Counted from the stretch's first letter, positions 9,752 to 18,866 are shown. The stretch: 64,000 bases of DNA from Paulinella micropora (GCA_019918135.1 WBZZ01003008.1:148501-212500); one strand, 5' to 3'. The notes: a model not told the origin generated them from the sequence alone. Program-made: numbers and translations.

Positions 9752-10497
9752 TTTTTTGACACGTTTTTTCTCGTTTTCTCGGAGAACATTTCATCAATAA
9801 TTCTTCGTCTTTTTTCTTCTTTCAAATCTTTTTCTTGTTTATTTACTTTGTCAGTTATATCAGTTATTTTTGGGGAAGATGTAGTTGCGGTTTTCTTTGG
9901 TTTATTTGTAGTTGAAGGGGGATTAGGGTTCGCTATAATAGGCTGTGCAACTGGAGCCGTCAATAATCCCTGTCTATGTCGTTGTTCTGCCTGTAGTTCC
10001 TGAATAAGTCGTTGTTCCTTTTTCTGTTCCCTAGACTTTTCTTCCTGTCTTTCCTTAATCTCCGCAAGTTGTTTTTTATGTTCCCTATCCATTGTTTCTT
10101 TTAGTTCCTTAGCATCGGCTTGGATTTTTCTTTCTAGCCTCTTCTTCTCCTCTTCTAAATCCTCCCTTTTCTTCTTTTCCTTTTCTTCCTCGTCATGTAT
10201 TAACTCATATTTCTTTTGTAAGTTGCTTTGTATCTGGTTTCGGTTCTCGTGTTCAAGACGATTGAAATCAGATTTTATTATTTTTTCTCTTGGTTTGCGG
10301 CTAGCCCTTTGCGACTTTGGTTTGCTAATATATTTCATAAAAAGTTTAACGATTTGTAATGTGCTTAAATCATTTGTTTTCTTACCAAAATTAAGATAAT
10401 ATTTTTTACCCTTCTGGATAATATATGGCCTCCCGCTCTTATTTCTATAAACTCGTGGTGGACGGACTTTCGCCTTCTTAGTCTTAGCCGAACCCAT
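9748..10497 (-). CDS. Lysine/glutamate-rich coiled-coil protein
   Basis: A 249-residue protein. The N-terminal 55 residues are basic and contain RPYIIQKGKKYYLNFGKK, a short beta-like module. A long charged helix follows (about residues 80-175, EEEKEKKKREDLEEEKKRLERK and similar), then a Pro/Thr-rich hinge and another charged helix. The predicted coiled coil and high charge fit an internal scaffold or DNA-associated virion protein, as its place directly before the protease suggests. The start is preceded by TTTGATAATATA immediately before the ATG. It resembles no family that I can name. Confidence 0.6.
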   Translation of the reverse strand: MGSAKTKKAKVRPPRVYRNKSGRPYIIQKGKKYYLNFGKKTNDLSTLQIVKLFMKYISKPKSQRASRKPREKIIKSDFNRLEHENRNQIQSNLQKKYELIHDEEEKEKKKREDLEEEKKRLERKIQADAKELKETMDREHKKQLAEIKERQEEKSREQKKEQRLIQELQAEQRHRQGLLTAPVAQPIIANPNPPSTTNKPKKTATTSSPKITDITDKVNKQEKDLKEEKRRRIIDEMFSEKTRKNVSKK

Positions 10498-10510
10498 TAT
10501 ATTATCAAAA
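10498..10510 (-). promoter_or_regulatory. Start-proximal AATATA box
   Basis: On the minus strand TTTTGATAATATA directly abuts the ATG at 10497. A near-identical TTTTTTGATAATATA lies before the gene starting at 6044. Confidence 0.5.
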
Positions 10511-10549
10511 AAATATTTCTAGAAACAAAAATATCTTCAACGGAACTTA

Positions 10550-10587
10550 GCCCCGCAAGCGGGGCAGTTGATGAAACATGTTTCATC
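10550..10587 (-). terminator. Double hairpin overlapping a stop codon
   Basis: GATGAAACATGTTTCATC (10570-10587) is a perfect palindrome and contains the stop codon of the basic-protein gene (10583-10585). Directly beyond it GCCCCGC-AA-GCGGGGC (10550-10565) forms a second stem, strikingly GC-rich for this AT-rich block. Confidence 0.65.
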
Positions 10588-10891
10588 GGAACTTTACAGC
10601 CCCTCCTCGTTGCTTACCATAACCAAGTTTTGCAGCAGTAGCACTAACACTACCAGCGTAAGGCACCCCAACACTACTCAACGCCCCCGCAGTCCTAGAG
10701 ATTACCTTATTATCGCGAAGGAATTTATTAACAGCCAAGGCAGTTTTTCCGACCTTAGCCCAGTTAATCTTTCCTCCCTTTTGACCACTCTTCTTCTTGG
10801 TTTTCTTTTTTCCTCCCTTCTGTGGCATTGATGGATTGTATCCGATGTTATATCCTGATGGTTGTGAAATTATCACTGGTGATACTGGCAT
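10583..10891 (-). CDS. Small basic, glycine-rich core-like protein
   Basis: A 102-residue protein, strongly basic. A short N-terminal Pro/Ser segment (MPVSPVIISQPSGYN) leads to GGKKKTKKKSGQKGGK, then a helical part KVGKTALAVNKFLRDNKVIS and a C-terminal LGYGKQRGG motif. Small Lys/Gly-rich proteins with a final GYG-(K/R)-GG are common in PLVs and some algal viruses and are often compared with adenoviral core proteins; DNA condensation in the virion is inferred. I chose the ATG at 10891 because TATTATAT abuts it and the longer frame overlaps the ATPase gene. Confidence 0.6.
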   Translation of the reverse strand: MPVSPVIISQPSGYNIGYNPSMPQKGGKKKTKKKSGQKGGKINWAKVGKTALAVNKFLRDNKVISRTAGALSSVGVPYAGSVSATAAKLGYGKQRGGAVKFR

Positions 10892-10931
10892 ATATAATAC
10901 AGAAAAATAATTAATTACGAATTTTATTTTT

Positions 10932-11750
10932 TTACTTAAGACGATAAGCAAAGTTTTTTCTTAACTCATCATCAACACTTGAAACATAAAGAAAATTAAA
11001 TCTCTCCTTTGTTGCTTCGTGATACTTTTGAAGAAAGTAATCAAAATCAAAAGATAAGTCTAAGTGCTTATAAACGAGTTCCATTTTGTCCTGAGACTGG
11101 CTTGGAAAGATTAATAGATAATCTAATTGCTTAATGGCTTCTGGCCGTAGGTCGTTCAGATACTGACTAGACATAATCACCTTTGATTTATAGTGCCTAT
11201 TCTTTTTTAACAAATCGCTTACGGACTTGTCTCTTAATCCACTTCCTAAATCATCCAAAACAAAAACAACCTCTGGCGAAATATACTTGCTCGGTCGTTC
11301 TTTTGGTGCTTCATTTGTCTGTTTCTTTTCTTTTCCAAAATAGAGAAATTGTGGTTTCTCCATCGGTTCTTTATCATCCTGTTTTACTTCTCCTTCGTGC
11401 TCTTCATCCTGCCTGTTCAGTTTGTCCAACTCGTAATCAATAATATTCACACCATCCGATTTAAGAAAAGTATATATCGCCATCGGGTTTCCCCTGTTCT
11501 TAAAGTGCTTTACCATTGCTTTATAAATGTAGTCCTTGTGGATTGTTGAAGCGATAATAACAATACGGGTTTTTCTGTCTGTTGTCCGTTTCAGTATTTC
11601 AAAGAGTGCTGTTGTTTTCCCGCTCTTCTTACGAGCGAGAAGAAATATATTGGCATAAGGCTCATTGAATAATTTATAACCCTTGGCCTTTTTGTTTCCA
11701 TCACCCTCTTGTTTTACTGGCTTCACCTTGACATTGTTTATTTTAAGCAT
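10932..11750 (-). CDS. ATPase: A32/FtsK-HerA-type DNA packaging ATPase
   Basis: A 272-residue protein. Walker A is the degenerate LLARKKSGKTTALFEIL (residues about 37-53), Walker B is VVFVLDDLG (about 162-170), and the sensor-like segment VIMSSQYLNDLRPE follows. This is the layout of the poxvirus A32-like ATPases that pump DNA into capsids of NCLDVs, virophages and Polintons. A charged insertion (about residues 110-150) between the motifs is unusual and rich in Lys/Glu. It lies in the virion gene cluster with MCP, penton and protease. The start is preceded by AATAATATATACG. Confidence 0.85.
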   Translation of the reverse strand: MLKINNVKVKPVKQEGDGNKKAKGYKLFNEPYANIFLLARKKSGKTTALFEILKRTTDRKTRIVIIASTIHKDYIYKAMVKHFKNRGNPMAIYTFLKSDGVNIIDYELDKLNRQDEEHEGEVKQDDKEPMEKPQFLYFGKEKKQTNEAPKERPSKYISPEVVFVLDDLGSGLRDKSVSDLLKKNRHYKSKVIMSSQYLNDLRPEAIKQLDYLLIFPSQSQDKMELVYKHLDLSFDFDYFLQKYHEATKERFNFLYVSSVDDELRKNFAYRLK

Positions 11751-11778
11751 CGTATATATTATTAAGCAAGAAATAGTT

Positions 11779-11814
11779 ATGAATTTCTAAATTCATACAT
11801 TGTTGCTACGCAAC
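11779..11814 (-). terminator. Two hairpins, one overlapping a stop codon
   Basis: GTTGC-TAC-GCAAC (11802-11814) contains the TAG of the gene ending at 11806. ATGAATTT-CT-AAATTCAT (11779-11796) follows immediately. The arrangement copies that at 10550-10587. Confidence 0.6.
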
Positions 11815-12168
11815 GAATTCCAAACACACAACAATTCTTCCCGCTAAATTTCCTGTGTCAATATTTCCGCTGTCGGTTTCAAGGACTTTAAATGTATATT
11901 GTCCGTCTGTCCATCCGACGACACCCAAATTATAACCGAGATTTGAAATGTTTGCTATAGTGCTGTCCGCAAATGTTCCAATAATTCCAATTCTGTCCAT
12001 ATAAAGAATTCTGGTTTTTGTCTCTGTCTGGTCGTTCATATAGTGAATAAATTTTACATTCATTTTGGTGGGTGTGAATGACATTTGAATATTTTTATTA
12101 AATGTTTTGCTTCCTCCAGCAAAATCATTGCTTAGAAAAATAATCTTTTGGTATTTATAGTCAGTCAT
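11806..12168 (-). CDS. Unknown small beta-rich protein
   Basis: A 120-residue protein with no signal peptide or membrane span. Visible segments such as KIIFLSNDFAGGS, MNVKFIHYMND, NLAGRIVVCLEFVA alternate hydrophobic and polar residues and suggest a beta sandwich. I recognise no family. It lies in the virion cluster between the packaging ATPase and the membrane protein, so a minor structural role is plausible. The ATG at 12168 is chosen over those further upstream because AGTAATATAACC, the block's start-proximal box, abuts it. Confidence 0.5.
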   Translation of the reverse strand: MTDYKYQKIIFLSNDFAGGSKTFNKNIQMSFTPTKMNVKFIHYMNDQTETKTRILYMDRIGIIGTFADSTIANISNLGYNLGVVGWTDGQYTFKVLETDSGNIDTGNLAGRIVVCLEFVA

Positions 12169-12421
12169 GGTTATATTACTACTCATAAACTTTTTAATAA
12201 TCAAAATATTTTCGCGGACTGCCTGCGACTTTTACTCACGGATAAGTGAAAAAAAGAATATAAGTTGTGTTTATTGTATTCAAAAAGGTATAGATACTAA
12301 ATTTAAATGTATTTACAAACCGATGAGTGATTGGTGTGTTAGTTTTGATGCAGCAATGCCTTTAATCTGTGATGGTGATAATAGATGGTATATGACACAT
12401 ATATACGAATGTTCATTTCTT

Positions 12422-12596
12422 TGATATTTGAGAATTTCACTCCCAATCTGACTGATCGTCAGATATCCCGTTTATTCTCAAACATCGTAAACAGACAAAA
12501 AAAATAAAAATGGGAGACGATGTTTATCAATATCTCAAACAAGTTTGAGATTACGAGTATGAGCGAAGCGAATGAAAGTGTAGTTGATAAATATCA
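12422..12596. repeat. Imperfect inverted-repeat element, copy 3
   Basis: Outer arms TGATATTT (12422-12429) and AAATATCA (12589-12596), inner arms AAACATCG (12480-12487) and CGATGTTT (12518-12525). A nested hairpin ATCTCAAAC-AA-GTTTGAGAT (12532-12551) and another at about 12459-12477 (ATCTGAC/GTCAGAT) are added. The right arm contains the stop of the membrane-protein gene. The space 12205-12421 to its left holds only a weak plus-strand reading frame with several cysteines, which I do not call as a gene. Confidence 0.65.
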
Positions 12597-12944
12597 TTTC
12601 TTTGAAGAAGGCGATGGAAGGCAAATCCCAATCAAAAGTGTTAAAATACCGACATAAGTATTAGCAACCTCACAAGGTAAGTTCTTTTCAGATAGCCTTA
12701 CGATACAAAGGGTGATGATGGATATAATGATACCCATTTGAAATAAGTATTTAATAAGTCGGCTGTCTGTCGGTCTATTTTTCATACAACAGCACGACCA
12801 GTTATCCTCTAATTCGTGCTCTACTTTTTTTTCCTCAGTCTTTAGTTCTACTTCAAGAACACGGGATTTTAACTCGGGAGTTAGTGCGCCATCCATATCC
12901 ATAATAGGTGGGGGTCTGTGAAGTCTGGTTGTATTATTAGCCAT
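12594..12944 (-). CDS. Small two-span membrane protein
   Basis: A 116-residue protein. A polar, acidic N-terminal region (PPPIMDMDGALTPELKSRVLEV) with a CCC cluster precedes two hydrophobic segments: MGIIISIITLCIV (about residues 73-86) and YVGILTLLIGICL (about 96-110), ending in the short tail PSPSSKK. Short proteins with this two-span plan and a final LP-x-P-x-x-KK are common in PLVs and algal viruses and may be virion membrane proteins; function is unknown. The ATG at 12944 is used because GTATATCCAACCA precedes it; it overlaps the fibre gene by eight bases. Confidence 0.55.
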   Translation of the reverse strand: MANNTTRLHRPPPIMDMDGALTPELKSRVLEVELKTEEKKVEHELEDNWSCCCMKNRPTDSRLIKYLFQMGIIISIITLCIVRLSEKNLPCEVANTYVGILTLLIGICLPSPSSKK

Positions 12945-15900
12945 TGGTTGGATATACAACGGCTCGTATTTCTGCTAGTTGGTTGGTTAAATCTTGTAAT
13001 ATATTAAGTAAAGTTTTATTTTCTTTCTCTAAATTAATCACCCTATCTCGGACATGTCCGAGATTATCTGCCATATGTTGAAATCCGCTGACCAATACAG
13101 GTATAAAGTCAGTATATGTTATGCCTTCAAGGTAGCCATCTCCGTCGTCTGCTTTTATTCCACTTTCAGATACAAATTCTGGAAATACTTTTTTAACTTC
13201 GTCCGCGATAAATCCGTGGTTCTTTTGTTCTTTCTTTTCGTCTGCTTTCCAATAATACGAACAACAATTTATCTTCATTAGTTTCTCACAACAATCCCCG
13301 CAGTCTAATGTTTTAATATCTGATTTTAGCCTCCTGTCCGATGAGTTTGTCCAAGCACCATTTAGCGGAATATAATTATAACTACCAGACGGCTCGCTGT
13401 TGGTATTTGTAGTAGTCCAAGCGTGGAGCAAACCAGTTGAAGATGTAAGCACTCCATAATTCGTATATCCTCCTGATTTAAAATGTAGTAGCGGGTCGTT
13501 AGTATAAGTTGGTCTTTTTCGTATTAATAAATTACCGCTAGAAGTTGTTGGTAAAACTAACTCTCCCGACGTATTAATTTCCATTGCGACATTAAACGAT
13601 ACATTATTTCCCACCGTTACTCCTGATTTGTAATAGAAAGTAAGATTAGTGCCTTTTTGTATTACAAAGTTAGATGTCGCAGAAGATGATTTCCATACCC
13701 CTCCCGACACATAAGCATCAAAACCTAAATTAATATCATTATGAGCATAATTCCACATTTGAAAAACTGGATAGCCATCTGCTGTTGTTATTGCCTGTAT
13801 ATGTGGCCCCGCTGGGTCGCTCGCAGTTCCATATAACTCTAATCCACCAGTTGCTCCTGTTCCTTTTGTTGTGTTGCCTATGATTATCGGCTTACCAGAT
13901 GCTGTTGTTATTTTATCGCTCGTTGCCAATGTCGTTGTTGATATCCCCGCATTTGCCGTTATCGCCCCACTCGCTGTTATTGCCTTAGTTGTTAATAAGC
14001 CTGATGTGCTATCAATTATCATTGCGGTGTTAAATGTTATATTACTTCCTACCGCTACTCCTGATGCATATTGAAAAAGGAGATTAGTGCCTTTGGCTAT
14101 CATAAAATTTGAGGTAGCAGAACTTGACTTATCATTAACCGCACCATCCCAATAACAATCAAATTTTAATGATATGTCGCTATGACTATTGTTAATTAAT
14201 TGAAAACAAGGATAATTTGGGTCGGCCGTTATAAATGCTTGTATGTGCGGCCCTGCTACACCAGATGTCCCGTATAATTCTAATCCCCCGTGTATGCCGC
14301 CAATCCTCTCGTTGTTCTTCCCAATATTAATGGTTTATCTTGTGCGATCGTTATTTTGTCGCTCGTTGCCAATGTCGTCGTTGATATACCCGCGGTTGAA
14401 GTAATTGTCGTTCCTGTTATTGTTCCGCCATTTGTTATATTGTTTGAATTCATATCTAAGGCACCATAAAACCGCATACCCCCAGCATTGTGAAAACGGA
14501 CAATGTCAGACGAAGCACTTTTATTATCCAAAAGTTTTGAAATATAAAGTCCCGCCCCTTTTACATCAGATGCTACATTCGTAAATACATAACCTCGTTG
14601 GTTCGCGGTTCCACTTGAAGCAGTATTTAGAGTAAATAAGAAATACTGATAATCACCCGTCGTCTGTGAAAAGAATATATCTCCTCCATTTTGGTTTAAT
14701 ATCCTCGCCCCATTATATGTAATATTTCCACCATTAATGATATCTACATTATTGAAATCGGCTTGGCTTAACAAATTTAGTGCTTTTACATCATTTCTTG
14801 TTCCATTAAATATTTTAATTCCCGTTATGGTTTGGTCGCCTGTTAGTTTTACATTTTGCCTGTCCAATGTGTCCGCATACCCTTTTGTCGCTCCGTCCGT
14901 TGATAATGTCGGAGTTCCAAGGTTGGCTATTTTGCTACTATTACAATCTAACCCCGAAGCATTTACCCAACCGACAATCGTCCCGTCAATAATAAAACTT
15001 ATTTTTTTCGCAGAAATTTCAAAGTTGTAATATGTTGCAGTTTTCATATCCAAACTAGCAATTGACCCGATATTACTGGTAGAATTGAAAACCACGAATG
15101 TTCCTTTTGTTGTCGCATTCGTTGAATTTCCTGTTATTTCAAGACCACTACTATATGTCTTAATTCCTGCTATGGTTTGGTTTCCTGTTAGTTTCACATT
15201 TTGGCCGTCTAATGTATCCGCATACCCTTTTGTCGCTCCGTCCGTTGTTGCTGTTGGTGTGGCCAAATTTGTAATTTTTCTGTTGTTCAAAGATAGTGTA
15301 GTGCCAGTCGCGGTCGCGATTACATTATCCCCCGCATATAAATCAACATATGACCCTGTTATTTGTATTGGATAATAGGCCGCGGTTGCTATTTTTTGTG
15401 CCACAATCTCTCCTATATTTGTCGCCGTATCAAAGGCAATACCGATACCATCAAAAGCGGTTGGAGCTGTGGCGCCCCGCACTTCTATTGTTGAAGTAAA
15501 TTTTTTATTCCCTGCTATGGTTTGGTCTCCTGCTAGTTTAACGACAGAAGTGTCAAGAGTAGAAACATCAACACCATCAACAAGATTAACATTTGTTATA
15601 CTTTGGCTTTTCATATCAATCCCCGCACTAGCATTTATTATGTTGCTGAATGTTTTAATTCCTCCTATAGTTTGGTCTCCTGTTAGTTTAACGACCGAAG
15701 TATCAAGAGCCGAAACATCAATACCATCAACCAAATTTACATTTGTTATGTTAAATCCTCCCATATTTAAACTACCCGTCATAGCCGTTGTGCCGTCCTT
15801 TGCTAATTTTGTATCGGTATATGCTTTTGTTGAAGCATCGCCATCGTAGAATGGCGCGGGCAGTCCGCTGATTGCTGTCGTGCTGTTAAAATTTAAAACA

Positions 15901-16766
15901 TTATTTGTCAATGTCATTCCACCACCTGTTGTTGGAGCAAAAAGTATAGACGAGCCGACAATAGTTAGTGGATAGCCCGTTGCTCCACCAGCATCCGACG
16001 AATAGATAGAGCCCATTTCATTGTTGTAATTAAAGAATAACTTGCCTGTGTTTAATGGATTTGAGTCTTTTACACCCACATAAGTAGTAAATATTTTATT
16101 CCCTGTTATGGTTTGGTCTCCCGTTAGTTTAACGACAGAACTATCAAGAGCAGAAACATCAATACCATCAACAAGATTAACATTTGCTACATTAAATCCA
16201 CCCATACTTAAATCCCCTATCATCATAGCGAGACCATCCAATCTAAGAAAAGGTGAAGCAACATTTCGCCATTGACCTGTGCTATAAATGAGTAGTTGGT
16301 TATCGGTTGGTGTTGTTATGACTACATCACTTAAAGCATCTATTGATTTAGTTGCTATCCTTGTGTCAAAGTCCGTATTAGCCCTTGCTGTGGTGTAGTA
16401 TAGATTGGTTCCCTCTGCTAAGTTTGTTGTGCTCTTTGTTGCTAATTGAGTGTCAAACCTAGCATTAGTATAATATAAATTAGTGCCTTCGGCTAGGTTA
16501 GTGGTTGATTTAGTGGTTAGTCGCGCATCAAACCTACCATCAGTATAGTATAGATTAGTGCCTTCTTTTAAGTCAGTCGTTGATTTTAAAGCCAACCTCG
16601 CATCAAATCGGCCGTTAGTAAAATAAAGATTTACGGGGTCAGCATCTTCTGGCACCCTATCTGTGTATAAGCCCACTATGTTTGTGTTGGTAAGGTCTAA
16701 GTTTTTTATGTCTAGACTATCAACCGCCAACTCATTAAGGCCTAAGAGTGATTTATATTGCGACAT
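12937..16766 (-). CDS. Long fibre protein with C-terminal Peptidase_S74 chaperone (one frameshift)
   Basis: About 1,275 residues in two frames. The N-terminal part has four copies of an EGTNLYYT-(D/N)-x-RFD repeat, like phage tail fibres. The shaft has repeats of VDGIDVSALD-x-SVVKLTGDQTI and ISTTTLATSDKIT, and ends with the self-cleaving intramolecular chaperone of endosialidase type (SDRRLKSDIK, HGFIADEVKKVFPEFV, then a terminal coiled coil). In phages this domain trimerises the fibre and cuts itself off at the Ser before Asp. The frame breaks near 14,285 at a run of five Gs on the coding strand; one extra G would join the halves. A receptor-binding fibre is likely. Confidence 0.8.
13045..13064 (-). 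repeat. 20-bp palindrome inside the fibre gene
   Basis: ATCTCGGACATGTCCGAGAT is a perfect palindrome in the S74 domain and gives the residues NLGHVRD. It is almost the same as the copy in polB, although the two proteins are unrelated. Confidence 0.85.
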
Positions 16767-16818
16767 ATTATATTAATAATTATTAAAAAATACTAAAATA
16801 TATTAATCTTAGTATAGA

Positions 16819-17346
16819 ATGCCGTCCGCTGAAGCAAGTCGTAAGAATTGGGGTAAGGCTGTGGAAAGTATTAAGAGTAAAAAACAACATAAGGTTGAAA
16901 TAGCGAAAGAGAAATTAGCAAAATGTAGAAATGCTTATGTTGGTGATGATGAAGAGATGGAGGAAAAAATAAACCGCATGGCTGAAATGGGTGTTGCTAG
17001 TGATATCATTAATGGAAAAGACCAAGATGACACACCAGAAGAAAGCAGTGAGAGCGATGAAGAATGTGATTTTACTGACATTATCGCTGAAAAGATGGCT
17101 AAGATGAAAATTAAAAGAGCGAAGGTAGAAACTAAGAGAGCAAAGAAAAAGAATATTAAAAAAACTGAGCCTGAGCCTGAGCCTGATGAGAGCGAAAGCG
17201 AAAGTGAAGAAAGTGAAGAAGAACCTGTAAAGAAAAGTAAGGGTGAAAAGTCAAGCAGTGTAAGTGTAAAAGTATATAATCAATCTTCTGGTGGTGCTAA
17301 GAAAGAAAAAAATAATGATATTGAAAAATGTTTCTTAAAATTTTAA
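16819..17346 (+). CDS. Highly charged protein of unknown function
   Basis: A 175-residue protein. A basic N-terminus (SRKNWGKAVESIKSKKQHK), an acidic middle (TPEESSESDEEC), a basic helix (MKIKRAKVETKRAKKKNIKK) and an acidic repeat of EPEP and SESE precede a short conserved-looking end DIEKCFLKF. It is probably disordered and may bind DNA or the integrase. It stands 10 bases before the integrase gene on the same strand, and both probably share a transcript. The fibre gene starts divergently 52 bases away, so 16767-16818 is a bidirectional AT-rich promoter region. No family is recognised. Confidence 0.55.
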   Translation: MPSAEASRKNWGKAVESIKSKKQHKVEIAKEKLAKCRNAYVGDDEEMEEKINRMAEMGVASDIINGKDQDDTPEESSESDEECDFTDIIAEKMAKMKIKRAKVETKRAKKKNIKKTEPEPEPDESESESEESEEEPVKKSKGEKSSSVSVKVYNQSSGGAKKEKNNDIEKCFLKF

Positions 17347-17355
17347 TAATATATC

Positions 17356-18276
17356 ATGGATAATAAGCACACAAATCAGCAACAACAACAAGAAACTCCT
17401 GAGCAGACTGAGAGAAAAGAAAAACTTGAAGAAGTGGCAGAGATACATTTTCAATCAACGCCCGCTAAGATATGGAACACAATAACATCACCAGAAGCAA
17501 AACCACTAAGTCAAGTATTTATTGATTTAATGGATATGTCTAAGGTTGCGACAAAGAAAGGTAATGCTAACTATAATTTTGGATTAGTTGCTATAGATGT
17601 CTATAGCCGTCGTGGGTGGATTGAACCAATTAAAAATAAAACTACAGGCTATGTTTTGGAAGGGTTAAAAAAAATATTTACTAAAAAAGTTCCTGAAAGA
17701 ATTACTTCAGATAATGGCGGTGAGTTTAAGGGACAAGTTAGTGAATATTTCAGACAAAATAATATTGAACATAGAACTGTCCAAGTAGGCGATCACAGAA
17801 CAATGGGCATAATTGATAGGTTTATTAGAACAATACGAAATGAATTAAACTTGATATGGGAATTTAATGAAAATTTTCAATGGGCTCCAATTATTCATGA
17901 GGTTGTTGATGCTTATAATAAAACATATCATACAACAATAAAGGCTGTACCAATTAATGTTTTTGAAGGAACCGAAAAAAACACTCAGGAAATCTACAGA
18001 AATCCTTTAATTAATGAATTCCCTAAAGGAACTAGAGTAAGAAAGGAATTAGAAAGAACTATTTTTTCTAAAGGGGACAAGCAATTCAGTAAAACTATAT
18101 TCAAGGTTAAGGGCCGGAAAGGCTTCAAAGTTATCCTATCAGAAGAAGACTTAGTAAGACCGTCAGAATTATTAAAGACTAATGTTGAAGAGCACCATGA
18201 AGAAGAAGAACCGGCAGAGCAGTTGGCTGATAAAGTTAAACAAATTATTAAAGAGAAAAAAATATTAATTTGTTAA
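17356..18276 (+). CDS. INT: Retroviral-type (rve) integrase of Polinton type
   Basis: A 306-residue protein. The core has the first Asp in FIDLMDMSK (about residue 57), the second in ITSDNGGEFKG (about 119) and, in place of the usual Glu, an Asp in MGIIDRFIRTIRNEL (about 155). A YNKTYHTTIKAVP motif follows, then a chromodomain-like or SH3-like C-terminal part with KGTRVRKELERTIFSKGDKQFSK. There is no HHCC zinc finger; the N-terminus is Gln-rich. It inserts element DNA into host chromosomes, with an expected short target duplication. Whether the DDD form is active is unknown; variants of this position occur in related elements. Confidence 0.85.
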   Translation: MDNKHTNQQQQQETPEQTERKEKLEEVAEIHFQSTPAKIWNTITSPEAKPLSQVFIDLMDMSKVATKKGNANYNFGLVAIDVYSRRGWIEPIKNKTTGYVLEGLKKIFTKKVPERITSDNGGEFKGQVSEYFRQNNIEHRTVQVGDHRTMGIIDRFIRTIRNELNLIWEFNENFQWAPIIHEVVDAYNKTYHTTIKAVPINVFEGTEKNTQEIYRNPLINEFPKGTRVRKELERTIFSKGDKQFSKTIFKVKGRKGFKVILSEEDLVRPSELLKTNVEEHHEEEEPAEQLADKVKQIIKEKKILIC

Positions 18277-18375
18277 AATCACTTGAGATTAAACCGGAAA
18301 ACATACGGAGTAGTCAAAGAACAAAAAAGAAAAAAGAAGTGTTAGATTTGTAATTTAATTACACAATCATACATC

Positions 18376-18402
18376 TTTGTTTTCGAAGTAGACGAAAACA
18401 AA
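18376..18402. terminator. Hairpin between convergent genes
   Basis: TTTGTTTTCG and CGAAAACAAA form a 10-bp stem around AAGTAGA, 11 bases from the stop of the minus-strand gene ending at 18414 and 100 bases after the integrase stop. Confidence 0.5.
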
Positions 18403-18413
18403 AAAAACCATTA

Positions 18414-18863
18414 TTAGGCTTCTTCAGTTTGAAAGTAAGCCTTGTAAATAGTCAATGGGTCGAGGTCGTAATATGCACTGATTTTTACAACATTATCCAT
18501 CAAACGAAAAAGTTTTACAGAGTTATCAGGATAGACTGCGAGTCTGTAGTCGGGAATTTGGTCAGACTTCAAAGGAGAATGGTAGCGATACATTGAAACC
18601 TCTGATCGGCCTTCCTTATTATCAACCCAGAAATTTGCAATTCCTGCTTCTCTGTTAATCTCATAATAGTACGTGTTTCCTATTTCTGGAATAGGTACTA
18701 CACCAGCTGGGCGCCCACGACGAACCTTCCTTTCCCTTCCAATTCCGAGCTCCCTCATTTTATTTTCAACATCAGCAACCTCAGGATCTTGAGCAGGTCG
18801 AACTTGTGCTTGTTCGCCAACTGGTTCCTCCGCTGGTTCTGGTTGTCTTGCTTGCTGAGCCAT
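18414..18863 (-). CDS. Unknown protein near the right end of the element
   Basis: A 149-residue protein. The first 60 residues are Gln/Glu/Pro-rich and disordered, with a basic ERKVRRGRPAGV stretch. The rest looks folded: TYYYEINREAGIANFWVDNK, SEVSMYRYHSPL, LAVYPDNSVKLFRL, then ISAYYDLDPLTIYKAYF. No family is recognised. It has the base composition of the element and lies between the integrase and the right edge, where Polintons often keep small accessory genes. The perfect inverted repeat at 18867-18908 is immediately upstream of its ATG and may control it. Confidence 0.5.
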   Translation of the reverse strand: MAQQARQPEPAEEPVGEQAQVRPAQDPEVADVENKMRELGIGRERKVRRGRPAGVVPIPEIGNTYYYEINREAGIANFWVDNKEGRSEVSMYRYHSPLKSDQIPDYRLAVYPDNSVKLFRLMDNVVKISAYYDLDPLTIYKAYFQTEEA

Positions 18864-18866
18864 CAC

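Noticed and set aside
12167..12424. Plus-strand 85-residue frame with several cysteines
   Set aside because: It overlaps the start of the minus-strand gene, has no start-proximal box, and its first part is AT-biased hydrophobic sequence; possibly a relic, but not supportable.
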